From CAZGIF01 sp964526045 (GTDB lineage: Bacteria > Patescibacteriota > Gracilibacteria > Absconditabacterales > Absconditicoccaceae): DNA of 64,000 nt. Both the position numbers and the translations under genes were made by a program. Location: positions 1 to 64,000 of the forward strand of contig CAZGIF010000005.1 of NCBI GenBank assembly GCA_964526045.1, in the 5' to 3' direction. How positions within the stretch are numbered: position 1 is the stretch's first letter; the number at the start of each line of letters is the position of its first letter. The notes below the pieces were generated by a model. The model searched no databases. It had not been told where the DNA came from and saw nothing but the letters and a program-made list of their open reading frames with translations. This document shows positions 23,505 to 35,136 of this stretch, piece after piece.

Positions 23505-24242
23505 ATGGAATCACAAAGACGTACATACAGCCAAGCAAAAAAGAATTTAGAACCAAGTAATGAACTTGCAAAAAATTTCTCACTTTGAAAGTATTTAGAA
23601 TATAAAAATATAATATCTGGAGGATTGGACACAGAGTATATTTTACAAAAAAATAATTTAACATTTGAGAATATTTTAGATTTGACATGAGCATATGAAA
23701 TATTGAAGACTTTTGAGCGAACTGATTTGAACATAAAAATAACATTATCAGCCTGAGGTTCCATAAAACTTCTTATAGATAAAAAAAGCAAAGGTCGAAT
23801 ACAGCCTGTAGAAATTTTAGAAGGAAACATAAATTTTGATGCGAAGATCATATCAAATGATTCCCTACAATTATGAAATAACAAATGACAATGATATTGA
23901 TTAAGAATTATAAAAACACAAGTAGAAGTAGCACAGAAATTTTGATTCAATTTAGAGGCAACTTTAGCAAGAGCACAGAAAACAAATTGATACTATTCAT
24001 TTGCAAGAATGTGATTTGTCATGAAATATGAACATAACAAAGAAAAATTGGAAAAAATATGCAAAGAAAGTAATAACAAAAACATAATTTGATGTAAATC
24101 ACTAACGGAACTACTTAGCACAAAAGAATGATGTGATTTTTGGAAAGAGAATTGATTCTCTTTTATGGGAATATTTGAGACACATAAATGATCTGAATCA
24201 TGGGAAATCTTAAACTCATACATAAAAGAAAAATGAATATAA
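23505..24242 (+). CDS. GNAT-like protein B (245 aa), paralogue of the 21601 gene
   Basis: ATG 23505 to TAA 24240. Shares NGYYSFARMGF, a GxGxG-like loop (NNKGQGYGLRIIKTQV) and the C-terminal block LLSTKEGCDFWKENGFSF / GSESWEILNSY with the 21601 product. The N-terminal third is diverged. It ends on a strong terminator shared with the convergent pyruvate-kinase-like gene. Confidence 0.72.
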
Positions 24243-24270
24243 AAAAAACACTCAGTTGAGTGTTTTTTTT
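24243..24270. terminator. Bidirectional terminator
   Basis: Perfect hairpin AAAAAACACTCA / TGAGTGTTTTTT with a 2-nt loop between convergent genes (stops at 24242 and 24284). Confidence 0.85.
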
Positions 24271-24283
24271 AATAAATAACAAA

Positions 24284-25708
24284 CTATATATTCTTAAACT
24301 TATGTAACTCAATTCAGTTGATCATATCACTATCTTTATCTTTTGGTGTTCATTTTTCGTTAACTTTGAGAATGAGTATTTTATCATCTAGAGAAATATT
24401 TCATTTGAAAAGAATTCTGATCATCTCTTTTCCAATTCTTTTGAAGCTTGCATAATTGAAGTTTTGAGAAATTTTATATCATTTGACTCCCCAAAAAATA
24501 TTGATATATCTATACACAGGATCACTTTTCGTAAATACTATGACAGGGATATGAGTTTTGAGAGCAACAAGTTTACTAATTGTTTCTCAAGTATCAGTAT
24601 AACAAATAATAGCCCTTACTGGAAGATCTCTTGCGGCTCTAAATGTTTTATGAATAAGATAGTCATTTATATTTTCCTCTTCAGTTGCAAGCGTTGTATA
24701 CACATCAACACGATCTAACAAATCAAAAGAAGGCTTCATATCATATATGCGATCATGAAATGCAATTATCTCATCTTGTAACTGATCTTCTTCAACAATA
24801 TCTTCTGCTAGCATAAAACTATCAAGTCATGCATTTATATAAGAAGCTAGCATTGCATCGAATGACGCTCATTTTATAGATTCATATTCTTTTTTTTGAA
24901 TATTAAGCATAAATGGTTTTCACATTCTTTTTACTTTTTCTAATACATGCAAACATGTAACATCAGGTCACAAAAATTCTACAACTTCACCATAACTACA
25001 AATAATACCATCACAAGCTTCTATAATTGCATCTATATTCTCAAACGCTTCTTTTTTGTGTAATCTAACAAAAATTTTGATTCACTCTCAACCATTTTCT
25101 TCCAAAAAGTCTCTAATACTTACAACATCCTCTGGTTTTTTTACTGACGATGCAGCAATCATATTTACACCACTTTGTAATCACCAAATCACATCCTTTT
25201 TATCCTTTTCCGACAAAAAAGACAATTTTGGTTTATAATCAATAAATATAAGATGTTTATACAAAGATATCATTCAAGCTTCTTGTACAACACAATCAAC
25301 AATTCATTCATGAGATCCAGTTACTTTGAGCACAACACTACTCTCTTCAAAACTAAAAGACACTCACTCAGGAATCTCAGATAAATATCAATAATTAACG
25401 AAAATCGTGTCAGTAGATTCTTCTTTGAGAGCAGAAAATTCCAAAGAAATACGTTGTCACACAACCAAATCAATAGGAGACATATTTTGAACTTTTACCT
25501 CCTCTCACTTTGTTTCTAACATAATTGTTTTACTATTATCCAATTTCATAATAGTGTCGATATATTTTTTTTGAGAATCATCAAAAGGCTTGTCTGCAAC
25601 ATTCACTCTAAAAACATGCACAAAATTGATTAATTTCGACAAAATCGTCTCTTTCGCTAATCATTGAGAAACTGTAGCTGTTAACTTAACAAAAGGAATA
25701 TTATTCAT
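24284..25708 (-). CDS. Degenerate pyruvate kinase homologue
   Basis: 474 aa with the full pyruvate kinase order: ATVSQGL..LINFVHVFRVNVAD (barrel start), ETKGEEVKV (DTKGPEIR position), a B-domain-like insert, LSEKDKKDVIWGLQSGVNMIA, and a C-terminal domain with TGETISKLVAL..PVIVFT. The active-site motifs are lost: the KIEN lysine/glutamate region reads VRLHKKE, and MVARGDLG reads ICSYGEVV. The FRMNFSHG motif is FRVNVAD. It is probably not a functional pyruvate kinase; a regulatory or structural role is possible. Start ATG 25708. Confidence 0.8.
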
Positions 25709-25968
25709 ATAATTATACAACTATAAAAAAAAGTTATCTTTACAAAAAAGATGTAACTGACTAGATGAAGGAACGATTATAATAGTAAGTTTTATGAGAC
25801 GTATCAAAGTATGTACATTAATGACATTACACTCATATCAGTTTTGTTGTGCAGCATGTGCATATACAATTCTGTCAAGCTTTTGAAAGCGTACAACTTA
25901 CCTTATATTGATTTTTTTTCGTTTTTCAATAAAAAATATATAAATAGTTTATTCTCCATTGAAAACAT

Positions 25969-27111
25969 ATGTCAACACACCAGCAAATAAAGGCATTAAA
26001 ACAGGAATGAGATAATACAATTAATCTTGACTTTATAATAGAATCTAGTTCAGAACAGGACGCTAGACAGATTTTGGAGTGATTTGCAATTATTATTTTG
26101 CAAGTTGAAGACTATAAACAAAATCCTCTAGAAAACACAAATATGTTGCTAGAATTTGGAAAAGAATGAAGAACATACAAAGTTTGTTTGGTATGAGAAT
26201 CATATGAAAAAGCTTGTGAAAACTTTATAAAATCAGGATTTGACGTTACGAGATGTAACAACATATCTGGAGATCTTTCACAAGAAGCGAGTGATGAAAT
26301 TTTGCAATGAGTTAAAAGTAGCTTCGAACAACAACAGCAACAACAAAAGCAACAGGCTGTCGAAGAAAAAACAGCTCGCGACAACCAATTTAAAGACAGT
26401 CAACAAGAAAAAGTCTTGGGTATAGTTGAAGAAACCATCGAAGAAATAGAACAATTTGTACAAAAAGCACAAGGAATATCTTGATGAAATCTCAAAAAGC
26501 TAACAAGCTATGCAGATGATCTTAAAAAACTAAGAATGGGTTCAAACACAGATAAAATAACACAAACGTTAGAGCAAATATTTCTTTTTATGGAAAAGTT
26601 AGAAATTGATTATGCTGCTACTATGAAATCACAAGAAGAGCCTATTATGCAAAATTCTCTTGTATCAGATGTAGATGTTAGCACAGAAGTATCAAAATAC
26701 ACGAAAGCACAAAGAGTACATGCATCCAAAGCTAACGCAACCGCAGAAGATAGTTATTATATAACAACAGGAGCTGTATGATTATATATTAGATTTCTTA
26801 AAAAAGATTTTTGATCAAAAATGAAAAAGACAAGTGAAATTCTACAAAACGTTATGTATACACTTCAACACATTGTCGTATTTTTGGCTATAAATCTGAC
26901 AATATTTATCGTATTACAACAATTACAAGGCAATATTATACCTGAAAACTTATATGGATACTTAATTCAAACATGAACGATTTGATTGGCAATGACTATT
27001 GCAAAAGTACTCAAATTTGATAATATAATAATGCTCATTGCACAAGTATGACTCACAGTATTTTTATATTTTGTGATAATAAACTTTATCACGATCAACT
27101 TTGCATTATAA
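25969..27111 (+). CDS. Hypothetical protein with C-terminal membrane domain (380 aa)
   Basis: ATG 25969 to TAA 27109. Residues 1-110 look like a small alpha/beta domain. They are followed by a Gln-rich tract (QQQQQQKQQ) and an acidic coiled coil, and the last 100 residues hold about three transmembrane helices. The next gene starts 3 nt later and is also a membrane protein, so the two probably act together. No family recognised. Confidence 0.75.
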
Positions 27112-27114
27112 TCC

Positions 27115-28464
27115 ATGCTTTCACATCTTGTATTTTCTATTAGCATAGCACTCTTTTGAGTGTTTTTTTGGCTTCTTTGATTACGACAAATTAGTATTTT
27201 TTGTGGAGTTGTGATTATTGCATTTTTGGCAAGCAATGTAAAACCATCCTACAAAGAAGAAACTCCCCTCTCTCAATCAATACCTCGAAAAGATATTATA
27301 CAAAATAATAGTCTATTTATCACGTGGATCATCTTCCAGATTGGTATTTCTTTGTTTGTGCATTATTTCAAAATTGATTACCTCTACATAAGCATGTGAT
27401 TAATCATACTTAATATGTTGATGCGATTTTCTTCATACGCAAAAGATTCAACACAAGAAAAACATGTCTTCCAAATAACATATGTACTTGCAAGTATATG
27501 GATGATATGAATTGCTAGCATGCAAGCAGGTGCAGAATATATATTAGATCTGACGTTATATGTCGTATATATGCATTTTGCTGTGTACGCATTTGCTGTA
27601 TTCATACTTTGAATATATTATGAAATAGAAAAATATACAAAATCAGTATGTTACGTACTCTTTCATATTATTGTCTTGCTTGCGATTCTTTCTAGTTATG
27701 TTTTGTTGGGAGTATTATCTTTTATTTTAGCACAACTGTATCTAGCATCTGTATATTATCTGAGCTTTGAGGCCAAAAATCTACATATATTGACACCAAT
27801 CAAAAGACATATTACAGCAAAAGACATATTACAATGAGCAAAAGTATTAGGGAATAGTTTCAAAACTATCAAGCAACCAACTTTTTCTGTTTTTGGGGTA
27901 TATAAAACTATATTGGACAATATTCACTTATGAGTACAAAAAGGATTGTATTTCATGAATGTTATTATTGTCGTCACGATTATAACGTTTTATGCAGTGT
28001 ATATATGACTTGAAGCTCCAGCACTGTATGACCAAATTTTCTATTGGATGAGTTTGTGATTATTTTTTGTTAACTTTATCCTCGTCAAGAAAATCACCAA
28101 ACATATTGGACCTCTCCATAGAATGTGTGGGTTTGTTATTGTAAACTTTGCAATGTACATAAATCTAGTCTATCTAGCTTGAGAAGAATGACGAAATACA
28201 ATAGCAGTTATTTGAATTATTCGAAATTTTGCCAATGCGATTAGTATAAATCAAAGCAAATATGTTTTTGAACAATGAATATTCTCTACTCAAGACTATT
28301 GGTATTGGATCGGTGCAAATATAGCAAGCATGTGTGTGAACATTCTTTTGCTCTTGCAATCTAGTTTCGCGCCAGATTTAGTTTTTGGTATAATCTTTTT
28401 GTATGCAGGTCTGTTTTGACTTCTGACATACAACAACATGAAGTACATATATAAACTCGACTAA
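27115..28464 (+). CDS. Polytopic membrane protein (449 aa)
   Basis: ATG 27115 to TAA 28462. About a dozen hydrophobic segments with short loops, starting from the N-terminus. It starts 3 nt after the stop of the upstream membrane gene. I see no transporter signature; a flippase- or permease-like role is only a guess. Confidence 0.78.
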
Positions 28465-28483
28465 CTATATTTTCAAAAAAAAA

Positions 28484-29383
28484 TTATTCTGACGTACGAT
28501 ACAGTCAGTATTGATGTTCTCGTTCTAAAGCTTTCAAAAAGTTAACAAGAAGTCAGTCTTTGGGAGTATCCTGATATCATGATGCCCAATTTCCATACAC
28601 ATAATTTTGCTGTAAAGGCTCAATAGCTCACACAATAGTTGCTCAACTCAAACCATTATACAGCGCACCATGTCTCACAAGATCAGTCAAGGATCGATCA
28701 CCATATCATAATGCAACCTCGAAAGCAGTACCATCATCTGCAACATCTCAATCATTGATACGATTATACCAATCTCGTTTGTTTTGTGAAAACGTTACAA
28801 AATCACGCACATGAAACATAAAACTCCAAATATGAGGCTCATACTCACCATAATCATACGAAATAATCTGAAAAGGTCAGTTTGTATATGGTCAAAATTT
28901 GCACGTTGCTTCCATCTTTCGAGTTGCAATCAGCAAAGCAGTAGGAATATCTAACGCCCAAGCAAAATCATCAATACGGTCATAGTTATCAAAACAAGCT
29001 GTAGGCAATGCAACATCAGAAGTCAAAATCTGTTTTTTATAAAGAGCAACAAACTCTTTTTCTTGTATACTATTTCTTTGCATACGTTTTTGTTGTTGAA
29101 TTGACGATCTCAAATCAGGAGTTATTGCATCAGAGATATATCTATATTTTGAACCTGTGGCAGCAGCACCATACGTATCAAAAAAAGCATAATACCATTC
29201 AACCGAAGCCAAACGAGGATTTGTGTCAGATGCAATATCTTTTGCTACTACAGCTCTAATCTGTTGAATAAGTAACTCATCAGAGGAAGTAGCTTGATAT
29301 CAATAGGATACAAAAGAAATGCCCAAACAAAACAAAACAAAACAAACAACAAGTCATTTTATAACTCTACATATATGTTTCAT
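28484..29383 (-). CDS. Exported protein, possibly lysozyme/transglycosylase-like (299 aa)
   Basis: ATG 29383 opens a signal peptide (VVCFVLFCLGISFVSYG). In the middle, TRKMEATCKFGPYTNGPFQII has a Glu followed by a GPFQI motif, the arrangement seen around the catalytic Glu of soluble lytic transglycosylases (E ... GLMQI). The rest is aromatic-rich. Function is inferred from that one motif. Convergent with the membrane gene ending at 28464. Confidence 0.7.
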
Positions 29384-29479
29384 CTCTAAAGATAGAATAA
29401 ATAATACCCATATAATGAAAAGTCTATGGAAAATAGCAAGCAAAAATAGCAATCTAAGATTACAATAAAATTTTTACAC

Positions 29480-29830
29480 AAAAAAAAATCGAAACTGAAT
29501 GCAGTTTCGATTTTTAAGTGAGGTGATCTGCCACTGGTATCACCAACCAGTATAGTAAATGTAGTAACTCCACTACGCTTCTTATACAAATTGACAATAG
29601 CCAAGGGAAAAAATAGACAGACCACCTCGTTCTTGTTCTTCATCCGGGGTGGGAATCCTGAACGGATTGGGTATCTTGCATACAAGATATTGTGTAACAC
29701 GATTTGTTATCATGTTGTACTAATAGTAATAGACATAAACACAAAAAAAACAAACAAGAAAACACAAAACCCCCTAGCCTATCGTTAGCCCATTTCACCA
29801 ATAAAGAACAACATACTATATACAAAATAA
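29480..29830 (-). ncRNA. Candidate structured RNA with terminator
   Basis: This 480-bp gap between genes is richer in G+C than its flanks and holds several self-complementary elements on the minus strand: ATCTTG/CAAGAT, AATCC/GGATT, CCACCCCG/CGAGGTGG (one G-U) and ACTGGTT/AACCAGT. The loop of the last (GGTGAT) can pair with ATCACC just downstream, a possible pseudoknot. The block ends in a terminator at 29488-29517. I looked for and did not find the conserved blocks of RNase P RNA, tmRNA, SRP RNA or tRNA, so the class is unknown. A reading frame crosses it only by running through the terminator. Confidence 0.5.
29488..29517 (-). terminator. Strong terminator of the candidate RNA
   Basis: Minus-strand stem AAAATCGAAACTG / CAGTTTCGATTTT with loop CATT, followed by a long T-run. 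Confidence 0.8.
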
Positions 29831-29861
29831 AAAATAATATAATTTATCATATACAAAAAAA

Positions 29862-30518
29862 TTATTTTCAACTTTTCTTTTGAAATTCTAAGGTAAACAC
29901 ATAACACAAATCACAAAATGCATCTACTTGTTCATGAGAAATAATTTTGAACAGTGAAATTTGAGAAATCAATTTGGCGAAAAAAATATGAATTTTAATA
30001 TCATACGTTTCTCTTTGAGGAACATATTTTGCATATTCTTTGTAATTGTACACAAGTCATATATCAAAAATATTCTTCTGATTTGCCAAAAAGTCTCTTT
30101 GTTTCATAAAATCCTCTTGATCTAGTAACACAAATGGATGTGTTGCATGCATCAACACATTTCTCAAAAACCTACAAATTTGCTCAAAAGCAAAGTAGGA
30201 TTTTCAAAGTTTGGATGTAACGTGAGCACGGAAATCCTCTTCAGTATCAAGCAACTCTCTTGTGATACCAAAAACTCATCTCCAAGAACTCATACAACCC
30301 AAATATCAAAAAATATTTTTCTGATCTGGGTGTTCGTAAATATCTTTCATAAGTTGTGCAACATTTTGATCAACATTATAACTTGTAATTCAAGTAGTAT
30401 TCTTTTGTGGACTTGCAAAATATTCAGAAATATCTTGTTTTTTCATAAAATTATTGAGGTATTGAATAGTAATTCAATATTGATATCGACCATAAAGGAG
30501 TTCGACTTTCTTTTTCAT
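29862..30518 (-). CDS. Hypothetical protein with HEPN-like motif (218 aa)
   Basis: ATG 30518 to TAA 29862. Largely helical. FEQICRFLRNVLMHATHPF contains R-N-x3-H, which fits the Rx4-6H motif of HEPN ribonuclease and toxin domains (N after R is typical). No nucleotidyltransferase partner is adjacent. A HEPN role is inferred from this one motif. Confidence 0.65.
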
Positions 30519-30540
30519 ACGGGGACAAAAAAATTAAAAA

Positions 30541-32199
30541 TTAATGTGGAATAATAGTAATTGGAATACGTAAACCTAATTCAACGTCATTTTCAGTTGT
30601 TGTCATTGTATAAAACAATCAACGAGCAAACGTAGGTGTAAATGTATACGACTCTTGTATATCTCAGACAACATCTCAAATACGAACATACTCTGGCAAA
30701 TACACTGTAGCTCTTGTAGACCAAAGTCTTTCTTGTCAGTTAACATGGTGAATAGCTGGCTCCAAGGCGAGTATTCAACGTTCTCTTTGTCACATGATTA
30801 TTCAGTATTTTTGTTCTAATTGTCTCATAAAAAGTATGTAAGACTCAGGAACGTAGACATGATACTTGATACGTATAGTATACTCTCACGGGTCAAGTTG
30901 TTTCATAAACATCATATCATTAGCTCCTGATCAGATAAGTTTATCTTCTTTTGTATACAATGATATTGTTTTTTGGACGAATGTATCAACTTTATTGAAC
31001 GAATCATTTGTATCTCGAAAATACGCCATTCACGAAGAATAGTTATTTACCAAATTATATGAATGTAATAATCCCAACAATCAAGAATCAGAAACATCAG
31101 TGGTAGATTCATCTATATAAATTTGTATATTCTTTTGGTCTGTAAGAACATCAAAGTTACGTATCAGATTCGCAAACAACACTGTTTTATTTTTCTCAAA
31201 AAACTGATTAACATCACTCAGATATGACTCTTTTTTGTTAGAAAAGTCTCATGTATAAAGACCTTCAGCTTTTTCTTTTTGTCTAAGTATGTCTACATTA
31301 GCATTTATAAATTGCCGTTCTCGGAGTCTTTCTTGCAATCATGGTAACAACTGAGTTAGTGTATCTGATCTTACAAAAATTACTCAGTGAACCTTTTTAT
31401 TAAACGTTCTTTCAAAAACTCATGGATCAATAACATCTTGCTTTCTTTCGTATGTTTCAGAATGATTAAAAATATGATTATATAGGTTTTTTATATTTCT
31501 TCAATCAATATTCGTGAAGCCAAATTTATTGGCGGCAACAAATCAAATAAGCTTATCTGGAATAAAATCATAACTCCGTTCTGGAGCTTGAAGCTGGATA
31601 TCAGGAGCTATCCGATTTGGATAATATGAGTCTATTACTTCAACATTTTCAATAAATCATGACTGGATTGTTACAAATCAGAACGATCAAAAAAATCCAC
31701 CATTCGGTCTTTTCTCTGCTGAGTTTTGCAAAATAACTATATAATTTCTCTCTTCTGTTTTTCATAACAAATCATAAATTTCTTCTTTGTATTGCAATGC
31801 ATCAACAACAAAATCCATAACATGATCATATTGCTCAAATCCGATTGTTGTCAGATATTTTTTTTGATCTTTTATAAATGCAAATATTGTATCAAGAGTT
31901 TGTGCTTGTTGTATGAAGATATTGTCTCACTTTTTGTAGCTTTGTACCACCGTGTCTATATCAACAACTGCATCAGAAATGGTTTGATCATACCATCTAA
32001 AATACAATGCAATATCTTGCAAATCATGACTAAAAATATCGATCTTGTCACTACGAAACAAAATACTAGTTACATTGTGATATGTACTAAATATAACATA
32101 ACAAAAAAAACAGAAAAGAACAAATGGAATATGTAGCTGTTTGAGGTAATATTTCCATCACGGAGAAGAAATTTTTTTGAATCAAAAACGGTGTGGCAT
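30541..32199 (-). CDS. DUF4012-family membrane protein (552 aa)
   Basis: ATG 32199 to TAA 30541. One transmembrane helix (HIPFVLFCFFCYVIFSTY) near residue 30, then a large outer domain. VILQNSAEKRPNGGFFGS is the hallmark DUF4012 block (QN.aE.RP.GGF). Members occur in envelope loci of many uncultured bacteria; function unknown. The start is 3 nt after the dcd stop, so the two are co-transcribed. Confidence 0.85.
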
Positions 32200-32202
32200 A
32201 GA

Positions 32203-32787
32203 TTATTGGAGATCAAAATCATCAAATACTTTGCTTGGTTGTGGATCTTTTTGGTTCATATATTTGCTTGTTTTTCTATTATCATACGGAACAGCTACAT
32301 CTCACAAGACAGTTTCAAAAGCAAATTGACCAAATCTCATACCAGGATATAATTTGACAGGTACTTCATTTATATTAGTGATTTCTAACGTAATAGTTCA
32401 TGCAAATCATGGATCAATAAATCATGCAGTAGAATGAATAATAATCCCCAATCTTCACAAAGAACTTCTTCATTCACACCTAGCAACCAAATCATGAGGA
32501 ACTTTGATTGTTTCTGCAGTGACTCATAACACAAATTGTCTTGGGTGCAAAACGAAAAAATCTCAATCTGACACGGTTACTGATTCTATTGTCGATGAAA
32601 GTGTACCAAGATTTTTCGGATCAATACACGTTACTGATCATTTTTGATAAAAAGCAAATGTATTTCCCAAACGAAAATCTAGACTAGATGGTCATAGTTG
32701 ATCTTCCAAACACGAACCTGGAGAAAAATCAAAACCAATACTTCAAGATTTTATACGTTTTGTAATTTCGCTATCAGACAAGATCAT
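32203..32787 (-). CDS. dcd: dCTP deaminase
   Basis: 194 aa, normal length. Converts dCTP to dUTP in pyrimidine deoxynucleotide synthesis. Diagnostic blocks: CEGRSSLGRLGI, HSTAGFIDPGFAGTITLEI and YPGMRFGQ, with the catalytic Glu in TLEITN. I cannot tell mono- from bifunctional (dUTPase) type by eye. Start ATG 32787. Confidence 0.95.
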
Positions 32788-32919
32788 TACTGGAGCTCAA
32801 AATAAATAATACTACAAATATATAGTTTTGATTCAAAATTACAAGAAATGTTTTTTGTATATAAAAAACAAAAAAATATTGACTTAATAGACTATAATCC
32901 ACAATTATTAAGAATCACA

Positions 32920-33003
32920 ATGTGAACAGAAGAGAATCCAGATAAAGATCCCAAAAACTCAAATTACGTTGAATTGAGTTATTGAAACTTGTATAAGCAT
33001 TAA
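32920..33003 (+). CDS. Possible 27-aa small protein
   Basis: ATG 32920 to TAA 33001 with two TGA-Gly codons, ending directly at a strong terminator. It is the only frame in this 279-bp gap. It may be a small protein or simply the tail of an RNA. Weak. Confidence 0.25.
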
Positions 33004-33040
33004 AACAAGACGCAGTCAATTGACTGCGTTTTGTTTTAAA
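33002..33040. terminator. Bidirectional terminator
   Basis: Near-perfect palindrome centred on CAATTG, arms ACGCAGTCAA / TTGACTGCGT flanked by A- and T-rich runs. Confidence 0.85.
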
Positions 33041-33066
33041 CAAAAATTATGTACCAAAAACAGAAA

Positions 33067-33561
33067 CTAAAGAATGTCTCAATAATATATAGTTAACGTT
33101 ACATTCCCCTCTCATTCTTTGTAAAGATTACGACTCTCCTTAATGTCTCAACTTATTTCCAACTTTTGAGTAATATACTCATCAGTATTGTTATCATTGG
33201 ATTGCTCTTTTAAAGGAAATTCTTGTGAAATAGAATACATGGTTTCACCAGAAAACAGGCTCATTTTTTTCGTTGTCTCAAATTTATCTGATAGCCAAAC
33301 CTTCTCTACTAAACTATCAAATGTTGTTTTTACAATATTTTGTATAGCATCTCTTTGAAATCACTCACGAATTGTTTTTGAAAAAGTTACTGACTTTCAT
33401 AACTCTTCAATAGGAAGTCGTGAATGATCACATTCGATTCTTTCAACTCAATGAAACAATTCGTTATTTTGAATCATAGTAAGAAGTTCTTGAACAACTA
33501 CTAATCATTCTTGTCTTTGCGCATTTAAATTTTCGTGTGCCCAACTATCTAATTGACGCAT
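33067..33561 (-). CDS. Hypothetical protein (164 aa)
   Basis: ATG 33561 to TAG 33067. Soluble and acidic, with no membrane segment and no motif recognised. It ends towards the terminator at 33002-33040 and lies just downstream of the two Cys-rich paralogues. Confidence 0.7.
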
Positions 33562-33626
33562 AATTTTAAAATAGATTAAATAAAAAATGTAATTTTAAAT
33601 TGTATACATAATATCAACGTAACCTG

Positions 33627-35117
33627 CTACTTTCTCAAATTTACTCTTTGTGTGTGTCTGACATCGGGATGCACACGAGGCAAAGAAAGCTTATTTTTGC
33701 GATAAAAATCTAACTCTTGTTTTTGAATACGAAACAACTTTCCTGTTTGTGAACATTTGATTGCATATGACAAAATCTCATCTGACATAGTGTCTATATC
33801 TGTCGATATAGTGGATGCATCTATTACACGATCTGATACTGGTTGTGGTGATTCATATCCCGACCAATTATATTTTCAACTTTGGATCAATGTATCAGTT
33901 TGTTCTAGCGGATAATATTCTTGTGCTATTGTCTCGTTATATCAAAACGGACTTAATGATGGATCGAAAAACCTTCACCATTCTCAAGTCTCCATCATGT
34001 GTCAGATTATTTTTTTTGTTAGTGCTTCATATTCTAGCTTTGTATATTGTTTATTAAAGACACAGTATTCTGCGCGACGCAAAGAGACACATCAAAAAAC
34101 ATTTTTTGTAAAATAAGAGTCAAATGTATAATATACATCATTTCAATCCCAACAAGAAACGAGTCATACTCATCATTGTATCTTTGAAGTACTCATACTC
34201 TCAAAACATTTTGTAGAATCAATAAGCAATGTACAATCCATACAATCAGAACATCAAGGCTTGACCATGGATGAATATGAAATATCAGTAGAGTTTCTAA
34301 TATCGAAACAATGTTTACACCCTTCAATATCAAATGCTAATGTGCAATCTTGTGAGTCTCAAATATTCATTTGGAATAGTTCTCTATTTGGTTGAGGGAA
34401 AACTCATATTTCTTTGGAAATAAGATCAAAGTATTCTTCTTTTGTATATTGTTGGTTGCGAATATTATACATTTTATTTTCAAGTCATACACACTCTCGA
34501 CAATAAGAACAATTTTTTAATTGAATTGAATAATGACAATTATAACATCAAAATAACTGTATGCAATTGGAGCATATCTGGCAGTTTTCCATTGCCAAAC
34601 AATCAAGACAATATTCACAATTATCAATCAGTCTTCCATACAGACAACCTACACTATTCGTAACCGAAAAAACAAAGTAACAATCTTTGTTTGCAAGTCA
34701 TGGGTTGCAATAATTACTATTTTCAGACTCTCTATTCATCAGAGCGATTTTGGGTACAACCTCATAGAGTTGTTTAAAGTTTTGATGAAACGTTTTTGAA
34801 AAATCGAAATCCTGACCATAATCAAATGCAGATCGTTGATCTGATCGTCGTATATTCTGGTCGTATACCTTGAAGTTTTTGTCGGGGGAATACATTGAGA
34901 TTATTTGTTTTCAGCTTGCATCACACACACGACGATACAAATGTCTTTCATTACGAAAAGCCATTCTTGTCCTTTGGCGTTCTTCTGGACACATAGTTGG
35001 ATATGGTACAGCAAAAGTTTCTCATCCGATCTTAGGCGAAACTTTTTTATAAAACTCTAGATCATCTTGTGATACTTCAAAATCTTTTCATGTAACTGAA
35101 CATGTTATAATACTCAT
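33627..35117 (-). CDS. Cys-rich zinc-finger-like protein, paralogue 1 (496 aa)
   Basis: ATG 35117 to TAG 33627. N-terminal module: CSVTGKDFEVSQDDLEFYKK, then a CPEERQRTR segment. The middle has many CxxC pairs (CEYCLDC, CQICSNC, CYNC). The C-terminal module CSQTGKLFRIQKQELDFYRK, then HPDVRH, echoes the N-terminal one. The Cys pattern suggests zinc binding; the function of this family is unknown to me. It follows its paralogue (35137-36708) after 19 nt. Confidence 0.78.
33721..34010. repeat. Near-identical repeat, copy 1 (paralogue 3' end)
   Basis: Matches 35231-35520 with few mismatches (offset 1510 bp). Encodes the C-terminal third of both paralogues. Confidence 0.85.
34790..35090. repeat. 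Near-identical repeat, copy 1 (paralogue 5' end)
   Basis: Matches 36360-36660 (offset 1570 bp). Encodes the N-terminal module of both paralogues. The different offset shows that the cores between the repeats differ in length. Confidence 0.85.
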
Positions 35118-35136
35118 TTTTTATGTAAATATAAAA

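Noticed and set aside
25794..25943. Possible 49-aa plus-strand ORF ahead of the 25969 gene
   Set aside because: No ribosome site or conserved feature, and it contains odd Cys/His clusters. More likely leader sequence; a TATAAT near 25777 may be a promoter.
29386..29700. Minus-strand ORF of about 104 aa
   Set aside because: It runs through a strong terminator and through the paired arms of several hairpins, and its composition is not protein-like. The stretch is better read as structured RNA.
32879..32898. TTGACT plus TATAAT as a promoter
   Set aside because: The two hexamers are only 8 bp apart, too close for sigma70 binding.
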